Positions 16,510-25,540 of a stretch of DNA of 64,000 nucleotides are shown piece after piece. The position numbers were made by a program, and so were the translations under genes. This DNA comes from Anaerolineaceae bacterium (GTDB lineage: Bacteria > Chloroflexota > Anaerolineae > Aggregatilineales > Phototrophicaceae). Numbering within the stretch: position 1 is the stretch's first letter; each line of letters begins with the position of its first letter. The notes below the pieces were generated by a model. It was not told the origin of the DNA, did not search any database, and saw nothing but the letters and a program-made list of their open reading frames with translations. The stretch is from contig PABP01000035.1 in assembly GCA_002699585.1 (NCBI GenBank), forward strand, positions 250,052-314,051, written 5' to 3'.

Positions 16510-18174
16510 ATGGAGAAGCCAAAAAGTTCTGCAAGGCAACGACAGTTGGCGCGTCAGAGCCGACAAAGTCGGCAGCCCATGGCCGTTCGAAACAGTGATG
16601 CACATCCTCAAAAACCGTTCACTGGAATTTCGCTAAACATCCTGCAAAAGACCGAATGCAAACATCCCACAGCTATCAAGTTTGTCGGCCTAGCACTCAT
16701 CGTATTGATTCTGCTTATTGTCGTTCTCAACATATTCTTTTCAAATCGCTTACCACCTAACGTGTTTATTCTCGATAATGCTGTAGGTGGGATGCCGTTA
16801 GATGAGGCAATCAGTTTGCTAGAATCTACATGGGCGCAAGACAGGACAATGACTTTGTCTTCGGAAACTCAGGAATGGATTGTCTCACCAACTCAATTAG
16901 GTATCCATTTGGACGCTGAAGCCAGTATCGCCATTGCTATGGATGTTGGTGTGGCGGGTATTCCTTTTGGGGTTTATGTAGATCCCGTTATTTCCATTGA
17001 TCGAGATAGGATGCTGCAATTCCTTCAATATTTATCAGACGAAATTTATGATCCACCTGTAAATGCAAGATACGAGTGGCGTAACAACTCTACAATTGGC
17101 ATTCCCGGTCAGGTTGGGACTGAGCTAGATGTTGACGCCACACTAAATCAGATTTATCAATCACTCGCAGAAGGTCCTCAATTTGAGTTTCTTCTGGTTA
17201 CCTCAACTATTACGCCACCTTCAGGCAACCCAGAAATTTTGCTAGAGGAAGCCGAGAAGTTTATCACAGCACCGTTCGAACTTAGCGCTTACGATCCTTT
17301 TTCAGATCGCTCTTTCAGCTTCACGGCCACACCCGAAACCCTGGGCACCTGGATTGAGGCAAGTGAGAGTCAACTAGTTGCGGTGCAAGAAACGCTTGGC
17401 GAGTACATCGAGACAGTCAATCACTCATCTGAGGTGGATTTACCTGAAAATACCTACCTTGACCTCACTGAAGTTGTCCAATCTGTGAATCGAGCTTTGT
17501 CTACACGCTCAAACTCAGCACAAATTATGCTCCGATCTCGGCCTATTCTGTATGAAGTGAATTCTGGTGACACAGGTTACGGAATTGCTCGCAAAGCTGG
17601 TATTCCTTTTTTCCTGATCGAGCAAGAGAATCCAGACATTGATCTGAGCATCCTGTCGCCCGGAGATGTCGTCACCTTACCATCGCGCGATGTAACACTG
17701 CCAATACAAGTGATTTCCAACAAACGGATCATTGTTGACCTGGAAACTCAAACACTGGCTGCATATGAAGACGATGAATTAGTCTTTAACTGGCAGATTT
17801 CCTCAGGAATTTCTGAAGCCCCAACATCGCCAGGCGTATATCAGATACTTAGCCATGAGCCTGTAGCATCTGGTAGCAGTTACTCTCTATGCGGCGAGGC
17901 AGGTTGCGGCCAGTGGGAATTGAACTGGTTTATGGGCATTTATGAGGTAGTCCCAGGACTAGTAAATGGATTTCATGGAGCGGTCTTACTACCAAACGGC
18001 ACCTTTTTAGGTGGAAACAACGTAGGAACGCCCTATACATTAGGGTGTGTAATGTCTCGTGATGACCAGGCAAGACAGCTCTACGAATGGGCGAATGAGG
18101 GAACTATCGTGGAGATCATCTCAGCCGATTATCCGCCACAAAGTGAGCTTGCTCGCCGTGTTATCAACTTCTAG
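16510..18174 (+). CDS. Membrane-anchored L,D-transpeptidase with PG-binding and LysM domains
   Basis: The protein has 554 residues from the ATG at 16510, one base after the SHOCT stop; an in-frame ATG at 16471 lies inside that gene. A basic cytoplasmic tail (to ~55) and one helix precede two VanW/YoaR-like PG-binding modules, then LysM (VNSGDTGYGIARKAG...LSPGDVVTLPS). A C-terminal YkuD domain follows, in which HGAVLLPNG and TLGCVMS supply the catalytic His and Cys. It crosslinks peptidoglycan or attaches proteins to it. Copper is reported to inhibit L,D-transpeptidases, so a dedicated enzyme in a copper operon is a reasonable but unproven link. Confidence 0.9.
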   Translation: MEKPKSSARQRQLARQSRQSRQPMAVRNSDAHPQKPFTGISLNILQKTECKHPTAIKFVGLALIVLILLIVVLNIFFSNRLPPNVFILDNAVGGMPLDEAISLLESTWAQDRTMTLSSETQEWIVSPTQLGIHLDAEASIAIAMDVGVAGIPFGVYVDPVISIDRDRMLQFLQYLSDEIYDPPVNARYEWRNNSTIGIPGQVGTELDVDATLNQIYQSLAEGPQFEFLLVTSTITPPSGNPEILLEEAEKFITAPFELSAYDPFSDRSFSFTATPETLGTWIEASESQLVAVQETLGEYIETVNHSSEVDLPENTYLDLTEVVQSVNRALSTRSNSAQIMLRSRPILYEVNSGDTGYGIARKAGIPFFLIEQENPDIDLSILSPGDVVTLPSRDVTLPIQVISNKRIIVDLETQTLAAYEDDELVFNWQISSGISEAPTSPGVYQILSHEPVASGSSYSLCGEAGCGQWELNWFMGIYEVVPGLVNGFHGAVLLPNGTFLGGNNVGTPYTLGCVMSRDDQARQLYEWANEGTIVEIISADYPPQSELARRVINF

Positions 18175-18197
18175 TTACACTCAGGGATGAACCATAA

Positions 18198-19709
18198 ATG
18201 AAATTGAGTAGACGCGATTTTCTAAAGTATGCTGGTATTACAGGCATAGCAATCACAGGAGGTTATATCGCGAGTCAGTCGCAAGCTATCGTAAGAGGCC
18301 AGACTTTGGCAGGATCAGTAGCAAGGGGTGCTAGTCCCGACTTCGATGCCGATGTCGATGTAGTCTTACTTGCGATTGAGAACCAGCAACAAATTCTGGA
18401 TGGACCACCTACCAAAGTTTGGCGTTACGAAGGTGATCTCATTACTGGCGAAGTTCATAATTTGCAGCCCTTGGTCAATTCATTTCTTGGACCGACAATT
18501 CGGGTCCGAACTGGCCAGAAAGTACGTATTCGCTTCAAAAATGAATTACTAGAAAGTAGCAACGTGCACTGGCATGGTCTCAAAGTGCCAGACTACGCTG
18601 ACGGGCATCCACGATTCATCGCTCAAAATGGCGAAGAATATGTGTACGAATTTGAGGTGAAAAACCAGGCTGGCACCTATTGGTATCATCCACATCCCCA
18701 TGAACGTACAGGAGCGCAAGTCAATGCTGGCTTGGCAGGCTTGTTTATTGTTGAAGATGATATCGAGGATACTTTCGAACTGCCTTCTGGAGAATTTGAC
18801 ATTCCACTCGTAATACAAGACCGACGTTTTGATACAGATAATCAGTTGATGTACACCAACGGCTTGCACGACCAAATGATGGGATTCTGGGGAGATACCG
18901 TATTGGTAAATGGACAGGCAAACGCACGCTGGTCTGTATCAACCCGTCCTTATCGACTTCGCTTTCTTAATGGCTCAAATTCCAGACCGTATATACTCTC
19001 CTGGAGTGACGAAAGCGGATTGTATGTTATTGGTACGGACGGTGGATTGATTGAACGGGCTGTGCTGAAGCCTTACATTACGCTGGGACCTGCGGAGCGT
19101 GCAGAAGTATGGATGGATTTCAGCGAACATTTAATCGGAACAGAACTCCAGCTGTTAGACCTTGGATCCGGGCAGCCTGTGGTTGTTGGAACATTTGTTA
19201 TAGATCGTCTCAGTGAACAACGACAATCTGCACCGATTTCGTTACGCGAGCAAAATAGATTTGATCCAGAACTCGCTGTGAATGCCGATAATCCACGTGT
19301 GTTCGAGTTTTCAATGGGTCGTATGGCACCTACGATAAACGGCCTAACCTTCGAAATGGAAGCTATCGCTGACAACGAAGTGGTAAATCTGGGTGATATA
19401 GAAATCTGGGAATTTCGTAATAATGTCCAGTCGGGGGGAATGATGCCAATGCCACATCCGATCCATATGCATGGACGGCAGTTTCAGGTCATTGAACGTA
19501 GTATGCATCCCGACTTCGCGCGACAATGGGAATCCATCACAGTCGGTTATCTCGATTATGGCTGGAAAGACACGATCTTGCTGCTACCAGGGGAGACTGT
19601 ACGGATTGCAGTTCAATTTGATGACTATCCCGGATTGTTTGTTTACCATTGTCACACTCTGGAACATGAGGATCTGGGGATGATGCGGAACTACGAAGTA
19701 CGAGCATGA
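18198..19709 (+). CDS. Tat-exported multicopper oxidase (CopA/CueO/SufI type)
   Basis: The 503-residue protein begins with a twin-arginine signal (SRRDFLK, then a moderately hydrophobic segment). Copper ligands of the three-cupredoxin laccase family are present: HWHG (His124/126), WYHPHPH (His164/166/168), HPIHMHG (near 420) and HCHTLEHEDLGMM (His484, Cys485, His486, His490, Met495). This gives a type 1 site with Cys485 and Met495 plus a trinuclear centre. It should oxidise Cu(I), or phenols and metals, at the cell surface with O2. It is the last gene of the exporter unit and ends at a strong terminator. Confidence 0.95.
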   Translation: MKLSRRDFLKYAGITGIAITGGYIASQSQAIVRGQTLAGSVARGASPDFDADVDVVLLAIENQQQILDGPPTKVWRYEGDLITGEVHNLQPLVNSFLGPTIRVRTGQKVRIRFKNELLESSNVHWHGLKVPDYADGHPRFIAQNGEEYVYEFEVKNQAGTYWYHPHPHERTGAQVNAGLAGLFIVEDDIEDTFELPSGEFDIPLVIQDRRFDTDNQLMYTNGLHDQMMGFWGDTVLVNGQANARWSVSTRPYRLRFLNGSNSRPYILSWSDESGLYVIGTDGGLIERAVLKPYITLGPAERAEVWMDFSEHLIGTELQLLDLGSGQPVVVGTFVIDRLSEQRQSAPISLREQNRFDPELAVNADNPRVFEFSMGRMAPTINGLTFEMEAIADNEVVNLGDIEIWEFRNNVQSGGMMPMPHPIHMHGRQFQVIERSMHPDFARQWESITVGYLDYGWKDTILLLPGETVRIAVQFDDYPGLFVYHCHTLEHEDLGMMRNYEVRA

Positions 19710-19780
19710 TAGAAAATAAACAGTTCGTACAAGATTGGCAACTATCCCAAGCTGGTATCATCCAGGCATGCTGCAAACAA

Positions 19781-19818
19781 AAAAAGCAGGGCCATCTTCG
19801 AAGGTGGCCCTGCTTTTT
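19781..19818. terminator. Bidirectional terminator between the oxidase and doxX genes
   Basis: AAAAAGCAGGGCCA (19781-19794) pairs with TGGCCCTGCTTTTT (19805-19818), and CTTCGAAG closes further pairs inside. A- and T-runs on both sides allow termination in both directions between convergent genes. Confidence 0.9.
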
Positions 19819-19840
19819 AAGTGCGAGATCTGTTGTGAGA

Positions 19841-20446
19841 TCAGTCTCCCGCTTCTGATACTGTTTGGTATACTGGCGTCGGCTCGGTATCGGTTTGGCT
19901 TCGATTCCACGGCGTACCCAGGAAATTGAGTAGGAAGTAGTCTGCGCCAATATAACCTGCGACCTTCCAAGCCAGGACCAGGCTAATAGCGGCCACAAAG
20001 AGGAGCGGATTGGTACTGGCGGAACCGGCCATAATGTAATTCCAGTTCATTAGGCCACCCAAGAAGGCCGCGATACCAACAAAGGCGCCGATAATCAAGG
20101 CGATACCAACGAGTAACTCACCGTAGGCAACTAACTGGGCAAACCAAGTATAGGCCTGCGCATCCAATAGTGACTGGATAAAGTCACGATACCAATCAAA
20201 GGCAATCGGCGGACGCCCCTGTTCGGGGATCATAACGGCATTTTCCCAGTATCCCTTCAAAGCGAGTCCGCCGCCCGTCCAGGCTTCTGCACCAATTTTG
20301 TGAGATGCAGCCTCAATCCACTGCCATCCCAACCAAACACGAACGACCAGCCATACCACTGAGTAACGCGGGTTGTTCAACAGATTCTTAACAAACGCGG
20401 GTTCGTCGATGACGCGGTTTGACCTGTGCGAAAATAGGTTATTCAT
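19841..20446 (-). CDS. DoxX/DoxD-family membrane protein
   Basis: The 201-residue protein has four predicted membrane helices. The first follows VVWLVVRVWLGWQWIEAASHKI, typical of DoxX, and later ones include YGELLVGIALIIGAFVGIAAFLGGLMN. Family members include the small subunit of archaeal thiosulfate:quinone oxidoreductase and quinone- or thiol-linked membrane proteins of uncertain activity. It lies 126 bases downstream of the NarL-type regulator gene. Its own upstream region shares a motif set with the promoter of the redox operon, so it is likely a target of that regulator. Confidence 0.87.
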   Translation of the reverse strand: MNNLFSHRSNRVIDEPAFVKNLLNNPRYSVVWLVVRVWLGWQWIEAASHKIGAEAWTGGGLALKGYWENAVMIPEQGRPPIAFDWYRDFIQSLLDAQAYTWFAQLVAYGELLVGIALIIGAFVGIAAFLGGLMNWNYIMAGSASTNPLLFVAAISLVLAWKVAGYIGADYFLLNFLGTPWNRSQTDTEPTPVYQTVSEAGD

Positions 20447-20518
20447 CTGAGGCTCCCATATGCTAATCTGTCTTTTCTTGTTGACTCCATCATATGGTTT
20501 TTCAGGAAGGCCTTGTAG

Positions 20519-20587
20519 CAGGTAAAACCCGCTTTGCCTGTCAGGTAAAACGATATGTTTTCACTGATTGCGTCAGGGTTTACCTGA
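20519..20587 (-). promoter_or_regulatory. doxX upstream motif cluster (TCAGGTAAA-type repeats)
   Basis: Three related elements occur: CAGGTAAAACCCGCT (20519-20533), TCAGGTAAAA (20541-20550) and the imperfect palindrome TCAGGGTTTACCTGA (20573-20587), which overlaps the stop codon of the regulator gene. The first and last have close counterparts at 26513-26528 and 26546-26560, before the other transcription unit of this cluster. This suggests binding sites for the NarL-type regulator encoded next door. Confidence 0.55.
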
Positions 20588-21238
20588 CTCCGTCAGGATG
20601 CCATACATTAATGCCGACTTGACTAGCTGAGCACGTGTCTCTAGTTCCAATTTTTCCATACCGCGCGCACGATACGTTTCCACTGTTTTTACACTAATGA
20701 ATAGCTCGTCAGCGACCTCCGCGTTGGTAAAACCCAATGCGACCAGGCGCAGCACGTCATGCTCGCGTTCAGATAACTGCTGCCAGGGATTTGTCTCCGT
20801 TTTCTCCTGAGTTTCTGTCATCGATTCGATCAGTTTCTGGGTCATTACTGGATGAACAGGTTGCTCGCCACGCAGTACGGCGTAAATAGCCATCAGCAAT
20901 TCTGTATCGACAGCTTGTTTAAGCACATAACCAGCCGCACCAGCCTGAAGCGCCTGCTGCAAATAGGCTATGTCATCGTGCATGGTCAGAATGAGAACCC
21001 GGCTGTCAGGAATCTGCTCCTTGATCCGAGGAAGGGTTTGCAGCCCGTCCAGTCCTGGCATGTTTATGTCGAGAAGAATCACATCAGGTTGTAGATCAAT
21101 AGCGAGTGACAGCGTTTCTCTACCATCACCGGCTTCACCCACGACTTCTAGATCATCCTGTTTGTCGATTAACAGCCGCAAACCGGAGCGCAACACTGCA
21201 TGATCGTCTGCCAGCAATATCCGCTTTACATCACTCAT
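20573..21238 (-). CDS. NarL/FixJ-family response regulator
   Basis: The protein has 221 residues from the ATG at 21238, which overlaps the kinase stop by eight bases (ATGAGTGA); in-frame ATGs 15 and 45 bases upstream lie deeper in the kinase gene. The receiver has Asp11/Asp12 and phospho-acceptor Asp57 (ILLDINMPGLDG), with Lys in YVLKQAV. The C-terminal LuxR-type HTH reads LSEREHDVLRLVALGFTNAEVADELFISVKTVETYRARGMEKL. It is the last gene of the redox operon and pairs with the kinase just upstream. Autoregulation is suggested by the shared promoter motifs. Confidence 0.94.
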   Translation of the reverse strand: MSDVKRILLADDHAVLRSGLRLLIDKQDDLEVVGEAGDGRETLSLAIDLQPDVILLDINMPGLDGLQTLPRIKEQIPDSRVLILTMHDDIAYLQQALQAGAAGYVLKQAVDTELLMAIYAVLRGEQPVHPVMTQKLIESMTETQEKTETNPWQQLSEREHDVLRLVALGFTNAEVADELFISVKTVETYRARGMEKLELETRAQLVKSALMYGILTESGKP

Positions 21239-22637
21239 GTTCGCTGTTTCCATTTGTGTGCTGACTGTCAAAAGAAAGCTCAATGAAGAGCGTGGTACCC
21301 TGGCCCGGCTCAGTTTCGATAGTCAATGTGCCGTCAAAAAGCGCGGCTCGCTCTCGAATGCCTTGAAGGCCGAGGCTTTTACCATTTTGCTTTTCCGCCA
21401 GGTCGAAGCCGATGCCATTGTCCTCGACGATTATCCGTAACGTATTCGCTCGACGGTCAATAATGACACTGGCACTGCTGGCCTGGGCATGACGCACGAC
21501 ATTTGTCAGTGATTCCTGGATCACACGGTAGATTACCGTTTCCATATCAACCGGCAGTCGTTCACCAATATCGCGCGAGATGAAATCCACTTGGATGCCG
21601 AAGCGCTGTTGATAATCGTCGATATACCGCTGCATCGCACTAACCAGGCCCAGATCATCCAGGGTACTGGGTCGCAGTTGCCATGACATCTGGCGCACGT
21701 CATCCAGCGTATGGCTAACTATAGCGCGCAAGGCATCGATACGCCCAGGAACCTCCACTAAATCGTCAACATCTTTAAGGTTATGTAATCCTACGAGAAT
21801 CGATGTCAACGACTGCCCGGTACTATCATGGAGTTCACGAGCAATACGTTTGCGTTCTTCCTCTTGTGCCGCGATAACCTTGCTAACATACTGTGTGCGA
21901 AGTTGCTCCCGTTCTTCCCGTTCAACCTCAGCCTGTGCCAATGCCTCAGCCATCCCGTTGAATGCAACCGCAAGCTCGCCAATCTCATCATCGGCCCACT
22001 GCGAAACTCGCCGGGAAAAATCGCCTGTAGCAACAACCTGTGTTGCCTCGACTAACTCATAGATTGGACGAGTCAAAATCCAGGTCAAGAAGAAGGCTGC
22101 AGCGAAACCAACGGCGATCATGACCAACGTAATCGTCACTAGTTGGAACGTGACTTCAGTTACTGTCTGTTCCACGGTGATGTCAGCAACGCCGAGATGA
22201 AGTACGGCGTCGGATTCCCGTACGGGCACCGCAATATCAACAGCTACCTGAGTATCATCAGTAAAGGGTGGTCCATGATCCCAGGTACTAATCTGCTGGA
22301 TTGTTCCTTCGACGGAAATATACAGGATGGATGTGTTATGACCAGCACTTGAGTAGTGTTCCTGCCTGCCGATGAGGTAGGCTCGCGCCTCAGCAAATGA
22401 CTCATCCTGGATGAATGAGGCCACGCCTTCGGCGAATTGTCCGGCCAATGCCTTTCCCTGATCCAACAAACGTCGTTCCAGCGTATCTGTGAGGACGCCG
22501 CGCATTTGTAGGGTTACAAAAGTCCCCAGCAGGATAATCACACTCAGAACGATACCCAGGACTTTGACACGGATGCTGACGGCACCAGCGATTTGCCAGA
22601 AACGTTGAAACAACCGCGATGCAAGTAGGTTATTCAT
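21231..22637 (-). CDS. NarX/DegS-like sensor histidine kinase (HisKA_3)
   Basis: The 468-residue protein has a first membrane helix at about 23-45, an extracytoplasmic sensor region of about 115 residues, a second helix near 165-190 and HAMP. A coiled coil leads into the HisKA_3 box RIARELHDSTGQSLTSI with the phospho-acceptor His. The HATPase shows ESLTNVVRHAQAS and DNGIGFD. The sensor region matches no family I recognise. Its start overlaps the end of the CuA-cytochrome gene by eight bases, so it is translated with redox proteins. This suggests that it reports on the redox or nitrogen-oxide/oxygen state they handle. Confidence 0.92.
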   Translation of the reverse strand: MNNLLASRLFQRFWQIAGAVSIRVKVLGIVLSVIILLGTFVTLQMRGVLTDTLERRLLDQGKALAGQFAEGVASFIQDESFAEARAYLIGRQEHYSSAGHNTSILYISVEGTIQQISTWDHGPPFTDDTQVAVDIAVPVRESDAVLHLGVADITVEQTVTEVTFQLVTITLVMIAVGFAAAFFLTWILTRPIYELVEATQVVATGDFSRRVSQWADDEIGELAVAFNGMAEALAQAEVEREEREQLRTQYVSKVIAAQEEERKRIARELHDSTGQSLTSILVGLHNLKDVDDLVEVPGRIDALRAIVSHTLDDVRQMSWQLRPSTLDDLGLVSAMQRYIDDYQQRFGIQVDFISRDIGERLPVDMETVIYRVIQESLTNVVRHAQASSASVIIDRRANTLRIIVEDNGIGFDLAEKQNGKSLGLQGIRERAALFDGTLTIETEPGQGTTLFIELSFDSQHTNGNSEHE

Positions 22638-23628
22638 TCAACTCCGGTTCAAATGCCAGACTCCACAGATAGTCGACGAGCGCCCAGGTTTCTTCTCGTG
22701 TAAAGAGTGTACCAAAGTTGGGCATGTCAGTTCCCATCCCGCCACGCCGGATTTTAGCGTACAGCACATCAGGCCGCATCGAAAACATATAGGCGGGATC
22801 ACCGAATGCCGCTGGTTCTTCTGCTGTCAGGGCTGCTGCGAGTCCTTCGGCATTTCCGCTTTCGCCATGACACGCGGCACAGTTCTGGTTATATGTCTGT
22901 ACGGTGTCTGCGGTGTAGGTCGAATTTGCTGTCCACAAATAGGCGATAACGTCTCGTAGTTCGGCTTCTGAATGGGACGTGTTCAGCGCACTCAGGATCG
23001 TGAGACTCTCTGCAGGTGTGTGAGTACGGAGCCAATCAATCTCACGCAATTCATCGGGAACGACGACAGAATCGATTAGCTCGCTGCCACGCGCGGCAGA
23101 GGTCAGTTCAAATAATATGTTATCCTCATGATCTGCGCTGCCCGTATGCACGGCATCAATGTCGATACCTTCTTCAATCAGCCGCTCGATCACAGGATCG
23201 GGTTGAATCTGTGACGCTGCGTTGTTATTCTGCGGGTCGCGCACCTCGATGATACCCCGCATTCGCCAGTGATCGGGACTGCACCAGGTCGTGCAATAGT
23301 AAGTATACGTTCCTGGCTCGTCGAAGGTCAGCGAAATTTGTCTTTGTTCTCCGGGGTCAATGTGGCCGAGATTGATATCCAAGCCAGGGCCGATTGCCAC
23401 GCCATGAGTCACGTCCATCGACGTAAAACGCAGTGTCACTTGTTCACCCGCATCGACCCGAATGGCTGCTGGAGAAAAACCACCCCGTTCTGGGGCGTAC
23501 GCTTGCACCTCGAATATGGATTCTGCATTTAGTGTCGGTTCCAATACATAGCGGTATCCGATGATGCCGACTGGCAGTCCGAGGAGAATCACGGCCAACG
23601 TCATGCGTGCTGCTGCTTCTCGAAACAT
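22630..23628 (-). CDS. Membrane-anchored fusion of a CuA cupredoxin and a cytochrome c
   Basis: The protein has 332 residues from the ATG at 23628; a GTG nine codons earlier overlaps the previous gene. One anchor (about 8-28) is followed by a cupredoxin with all CuA ligands in order: His75, then CTTWCSPDHWRM with Cys112, Cys116, His120 and Met123 (Trp115 where COX2 has Ile). After a linker of ~110 residues a mono-haem cytochrome c domain has NCAACHG (Cys250, Cys253, His254) and a later Met in MGTDMPNFG. The layout is that of a caa3-type subunit II without its two-helix anchor. No subunit I is in the window, so the electron acceptor is unknown. Confidence 0.9.
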   Translation of the reverse strand: MFREAAARMTLAVILLGLPVGIIGYRYVLEPTLNAESIFEVQAYAPERGGFSPAAIRVDAGEQVTLRFTSMDVTHGVAIGPGLDINLGHIDPGEQRQISLTFDEPGTYTYYCTTWCSPDHWRMRGIIEVRDPQNNNAASQIQPDPVIERLIEEGIDIDAVHTGSADHEDNILFELTSAARGSELIDSVVVPDELREIDWLRTHTPAESLTILSALNTSHSEAELRDVIAYLWTANSTYTADTVQTYNQNCAACHGESGNAEGLAAALTAEEPAAFGDPAYMFSMRPDVLYAKIRRGGMGTDMPNFGTLFTREETWALVDYLWSLAFEPELNE

Positions 23629-23636
23629 CAGACATT

Positions 23637-25022
23637 CTATCCCAGATATAACCACATGAAAGCGAGTGTCACCAGTATGAGGAAGACGCTGTTGGGCAGC
23701 ATAACGGCAAAGGCTTTACGATGCAGTTTCATCTGCTCCCGTGCGATCTTGTAGCCTGTCTGTACCGAGAACAGCAGGCCTGCGACCAGTACGCCCGTTT
23801 GCAGGAAGGCAATCAACTGCGGTGCTGCGGGTACCCAGGGAACATCCACCGTATTGAACAGGTTCCAGCCCCAGCCAAAGGGGTCCGATAATACAGACAG
23901 TGCGTAACTGCCGTTGACGAGCACAAAACCCAGGCTGAACGCGACCCACGCTGCCAAACCCATCGGCACCAGCGTATAGGCAAAATCGATAAAGACCTGT
24001 CGCAGCGGGAGCGTACGCTTCATCAGTAGCCAGCTTGCTGCGCTGAAAGCCCCGAAAACACTGGGCACCAGTACCAGCACAAACGTCAGAAAACTGGTGG
24101 CATAAACCAGCCAGTGCGGTATAGATTGCATGTTGGCCGCATTCTTCAGTTCACCCCAGGGACCCAACAGCACGACCGAGTAGACTAGCGCACACGCCAG
24201 CATAATAAAAGCTTTATAAGCTTCGTCCAGCCGATGTTCTTTCTGAATGGTGAGATCCGTCCCAAACGGGCGCATGTTCAGAGCGATGTTATTCTTCGGG
24301 CAGGTTTTGAGGCACTCCATACACATACCGCAGTCGATATTGCGGTTGAGCTTGCCAGGATACACCATCCACGGGCAGCCGTAGCCGTATTCGTTCCCGG
24401 TTACACAGTCCTTGCTGGTATGAGTCAGGCAGACATTCGGATCGTTGACGCGCACTTCCAAAGGCGACACCATCGAATACAGGCCAATGAATCCACCCAC
24501 CGGGCACACATAGCGACAGAAAACACGGTTCTTGTAGAACACACTCAACACAACGCCAAGCAGGATAAAGCTCAACAACAGCCATGCACTCACTTGAGGA
24601 CGAGTCAGGATGATGACACTGAAGAGCGCCACACCGAGAAAGCCAAAGTTTTGAAGCCACATATTCTTTAATTGACGCGGCCAGCGCTTGTTCAGAGTAC
24701 GTAGTTTGGGCAGCCGTTTAGTTATGATGTTGCGCCGCTGTAACCACTCCCCCGGCGCGGGAATCGGACAGATTGAACACCAGAAACGCCCCAAAAATGG
24801 CACCAGCATGATGATGAGCAAGCCCCACCACACGATCCATACAAAAATGATGCCAAAGTTGCGACTGCCTACCGGAGTGCCGAACAACCCGGTCAGGATG
24901 ACCAGCGTGAAGACGAACAGCGTCAGCAGCATCATACCGGGCTGGAAGCTGCGCGACCGCAGCAAACGCTTCAGGCTGGGGAATGTCGTGAGCAGATCGA
25001 CGTGGCGTTTCTGGTCTAGCAT
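23637..25022 (-). CDS. Polyferredoxin membrane protein (NapH/NosR/CcoG-like)
   Basis: The 461-residue protein has about eight membrane helices and three Cys-rich stretches: FWCSICPIPAPGEW, FCRYVCPVGG and CGMCMECLKTCPKN. The last is a classic CxxCxxCxxxCP [4Fe-4S] site; the others resemble the paired CxxxCP motifs of NapH/NosR. Relatives pass electrons from quinol across the membrane to periplasmic reductases. It lies between the DUF1573-like gene and the CuA-cytochrome gene with gaps of two and eight bases, so it probably feeds or drains the CuA/haem carriers of the same operon. Confidence 0.88.
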   Translation of the reverse strand: MLDQKRHVDLLTTFPSLKRLLRSRSFQPGMMLLTLFVFTLVILTGLFGTPVGSRNFGIIFVWIVWWGLLIIMLVPFLGRFWCSICPIPAPGEWLQRRNIITKRLPKLRTLNKRWPRQLKNMWLQNFGFLGVALFSVIILTRPQVSAWLLLSFILLGVVLSVFYKNRVFCRYVCPVGGFIGLYSMVSPLEVRVNDPNVCLTHTSKDCVTGNEYGYGCPWMVYPGKLNRNIDCGMCMECLKTCPKNNIALNMRPFGTDLTIQKEHRLDEAYKAFIMLACALVYSVVLLGPWGELKNAANMQSIPHWLVYATSFLTFVLVLVPSVFGAFSAASWLLMKRTLPLRQVFIDFAYTLVPMGLAAWVAFSLGFVLVNGSYALSVLSDPFGWGWNLFNTVDVPWVPAAPQLIAFLQTGVLVAGLLFSVQTGYKIAREQMKLHRKAFAVMLPNSVFLILVTLAFMWLYLG

Positions 25023-25024
25023 GA

Positions 25025-25540
25025 CTACGAAATCCAGTTCGAGAGGATTGTCAACTCTTTTTCAGGCTGTTCCGGGTCTGTTGTGCGGATATGGACGCGG
25101 AAGTTATGCGGGCCATCCATACCCGGATGCATAGTAAAACGAGTCCGAATGGTGGCGATCTCTCCCGGCGATAGCGCACGATCATCTACTGTCATTTGCG
25201 AAGGACAGCACCCCTCGACAACTTCAATATAGGGTGTGTCGAGGATATGCAGGATTTCGTCGCCTACATTTTGAACAATAAACTCCGTCTCCACAAATCG
25301 GTTGACCACAACATCACCGTGATCGACAACTTCGTCTGAAAGTACCCGCAAGCTGGGCGCACCCACTACCTGTGGCTCAAAGTCCGGTGGGACGGTGCTA
25401 TCGGGCTGCGAAAGCAAGACAAGCGCAAAGAGGACAACCACAGTAGAAACAGCGCCGACGACCCACAAATAGTTTGGAGATGAGGCGCGATTAGGGTGTG
25501 TATGCGGCTTAGCTTTCCTAAGTTTACGTGTTTTGCTCAT
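25025..25540 (-). CDS. Membrane-anchored DUF1573-like immunoglobulin-fold protein
   Basis: The 171-residue protein starts at an ATG (25540) that overlaps the upstream gene by four bases; an ATG eight codons earlier is less likely. A basic N-terminus and one helix (about 20-42) are followed by a beta-rich domain with HGDVVVNRFVETEFIVQNVGDEILHI and a vicinal cysteine pair in VEGCCPSQ. The spacing resembles DUF1573 proteins, where the Cys pair follows the first strands. The domain is extracytoplasmic. Its function is unknown; in this operon it could be a copper or haem chaperone. Confidence 0.7.
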   Translation of the reverse strand: MSKTRKLRKAKPHTHPNRASSPNYLWVVGAVSTVVVLFALVLLSQPDSTVPPDFEPQVVGAPSLRVLSDEVVDHGDVVVNRFVETEFIVQNVGDEILHILDTPYIEVVEGCCPSQMTVDDRALSPGEIATIRTRFTMHPGMDGPHNFRVHIRTTDPEQPEKELTILSNWIS

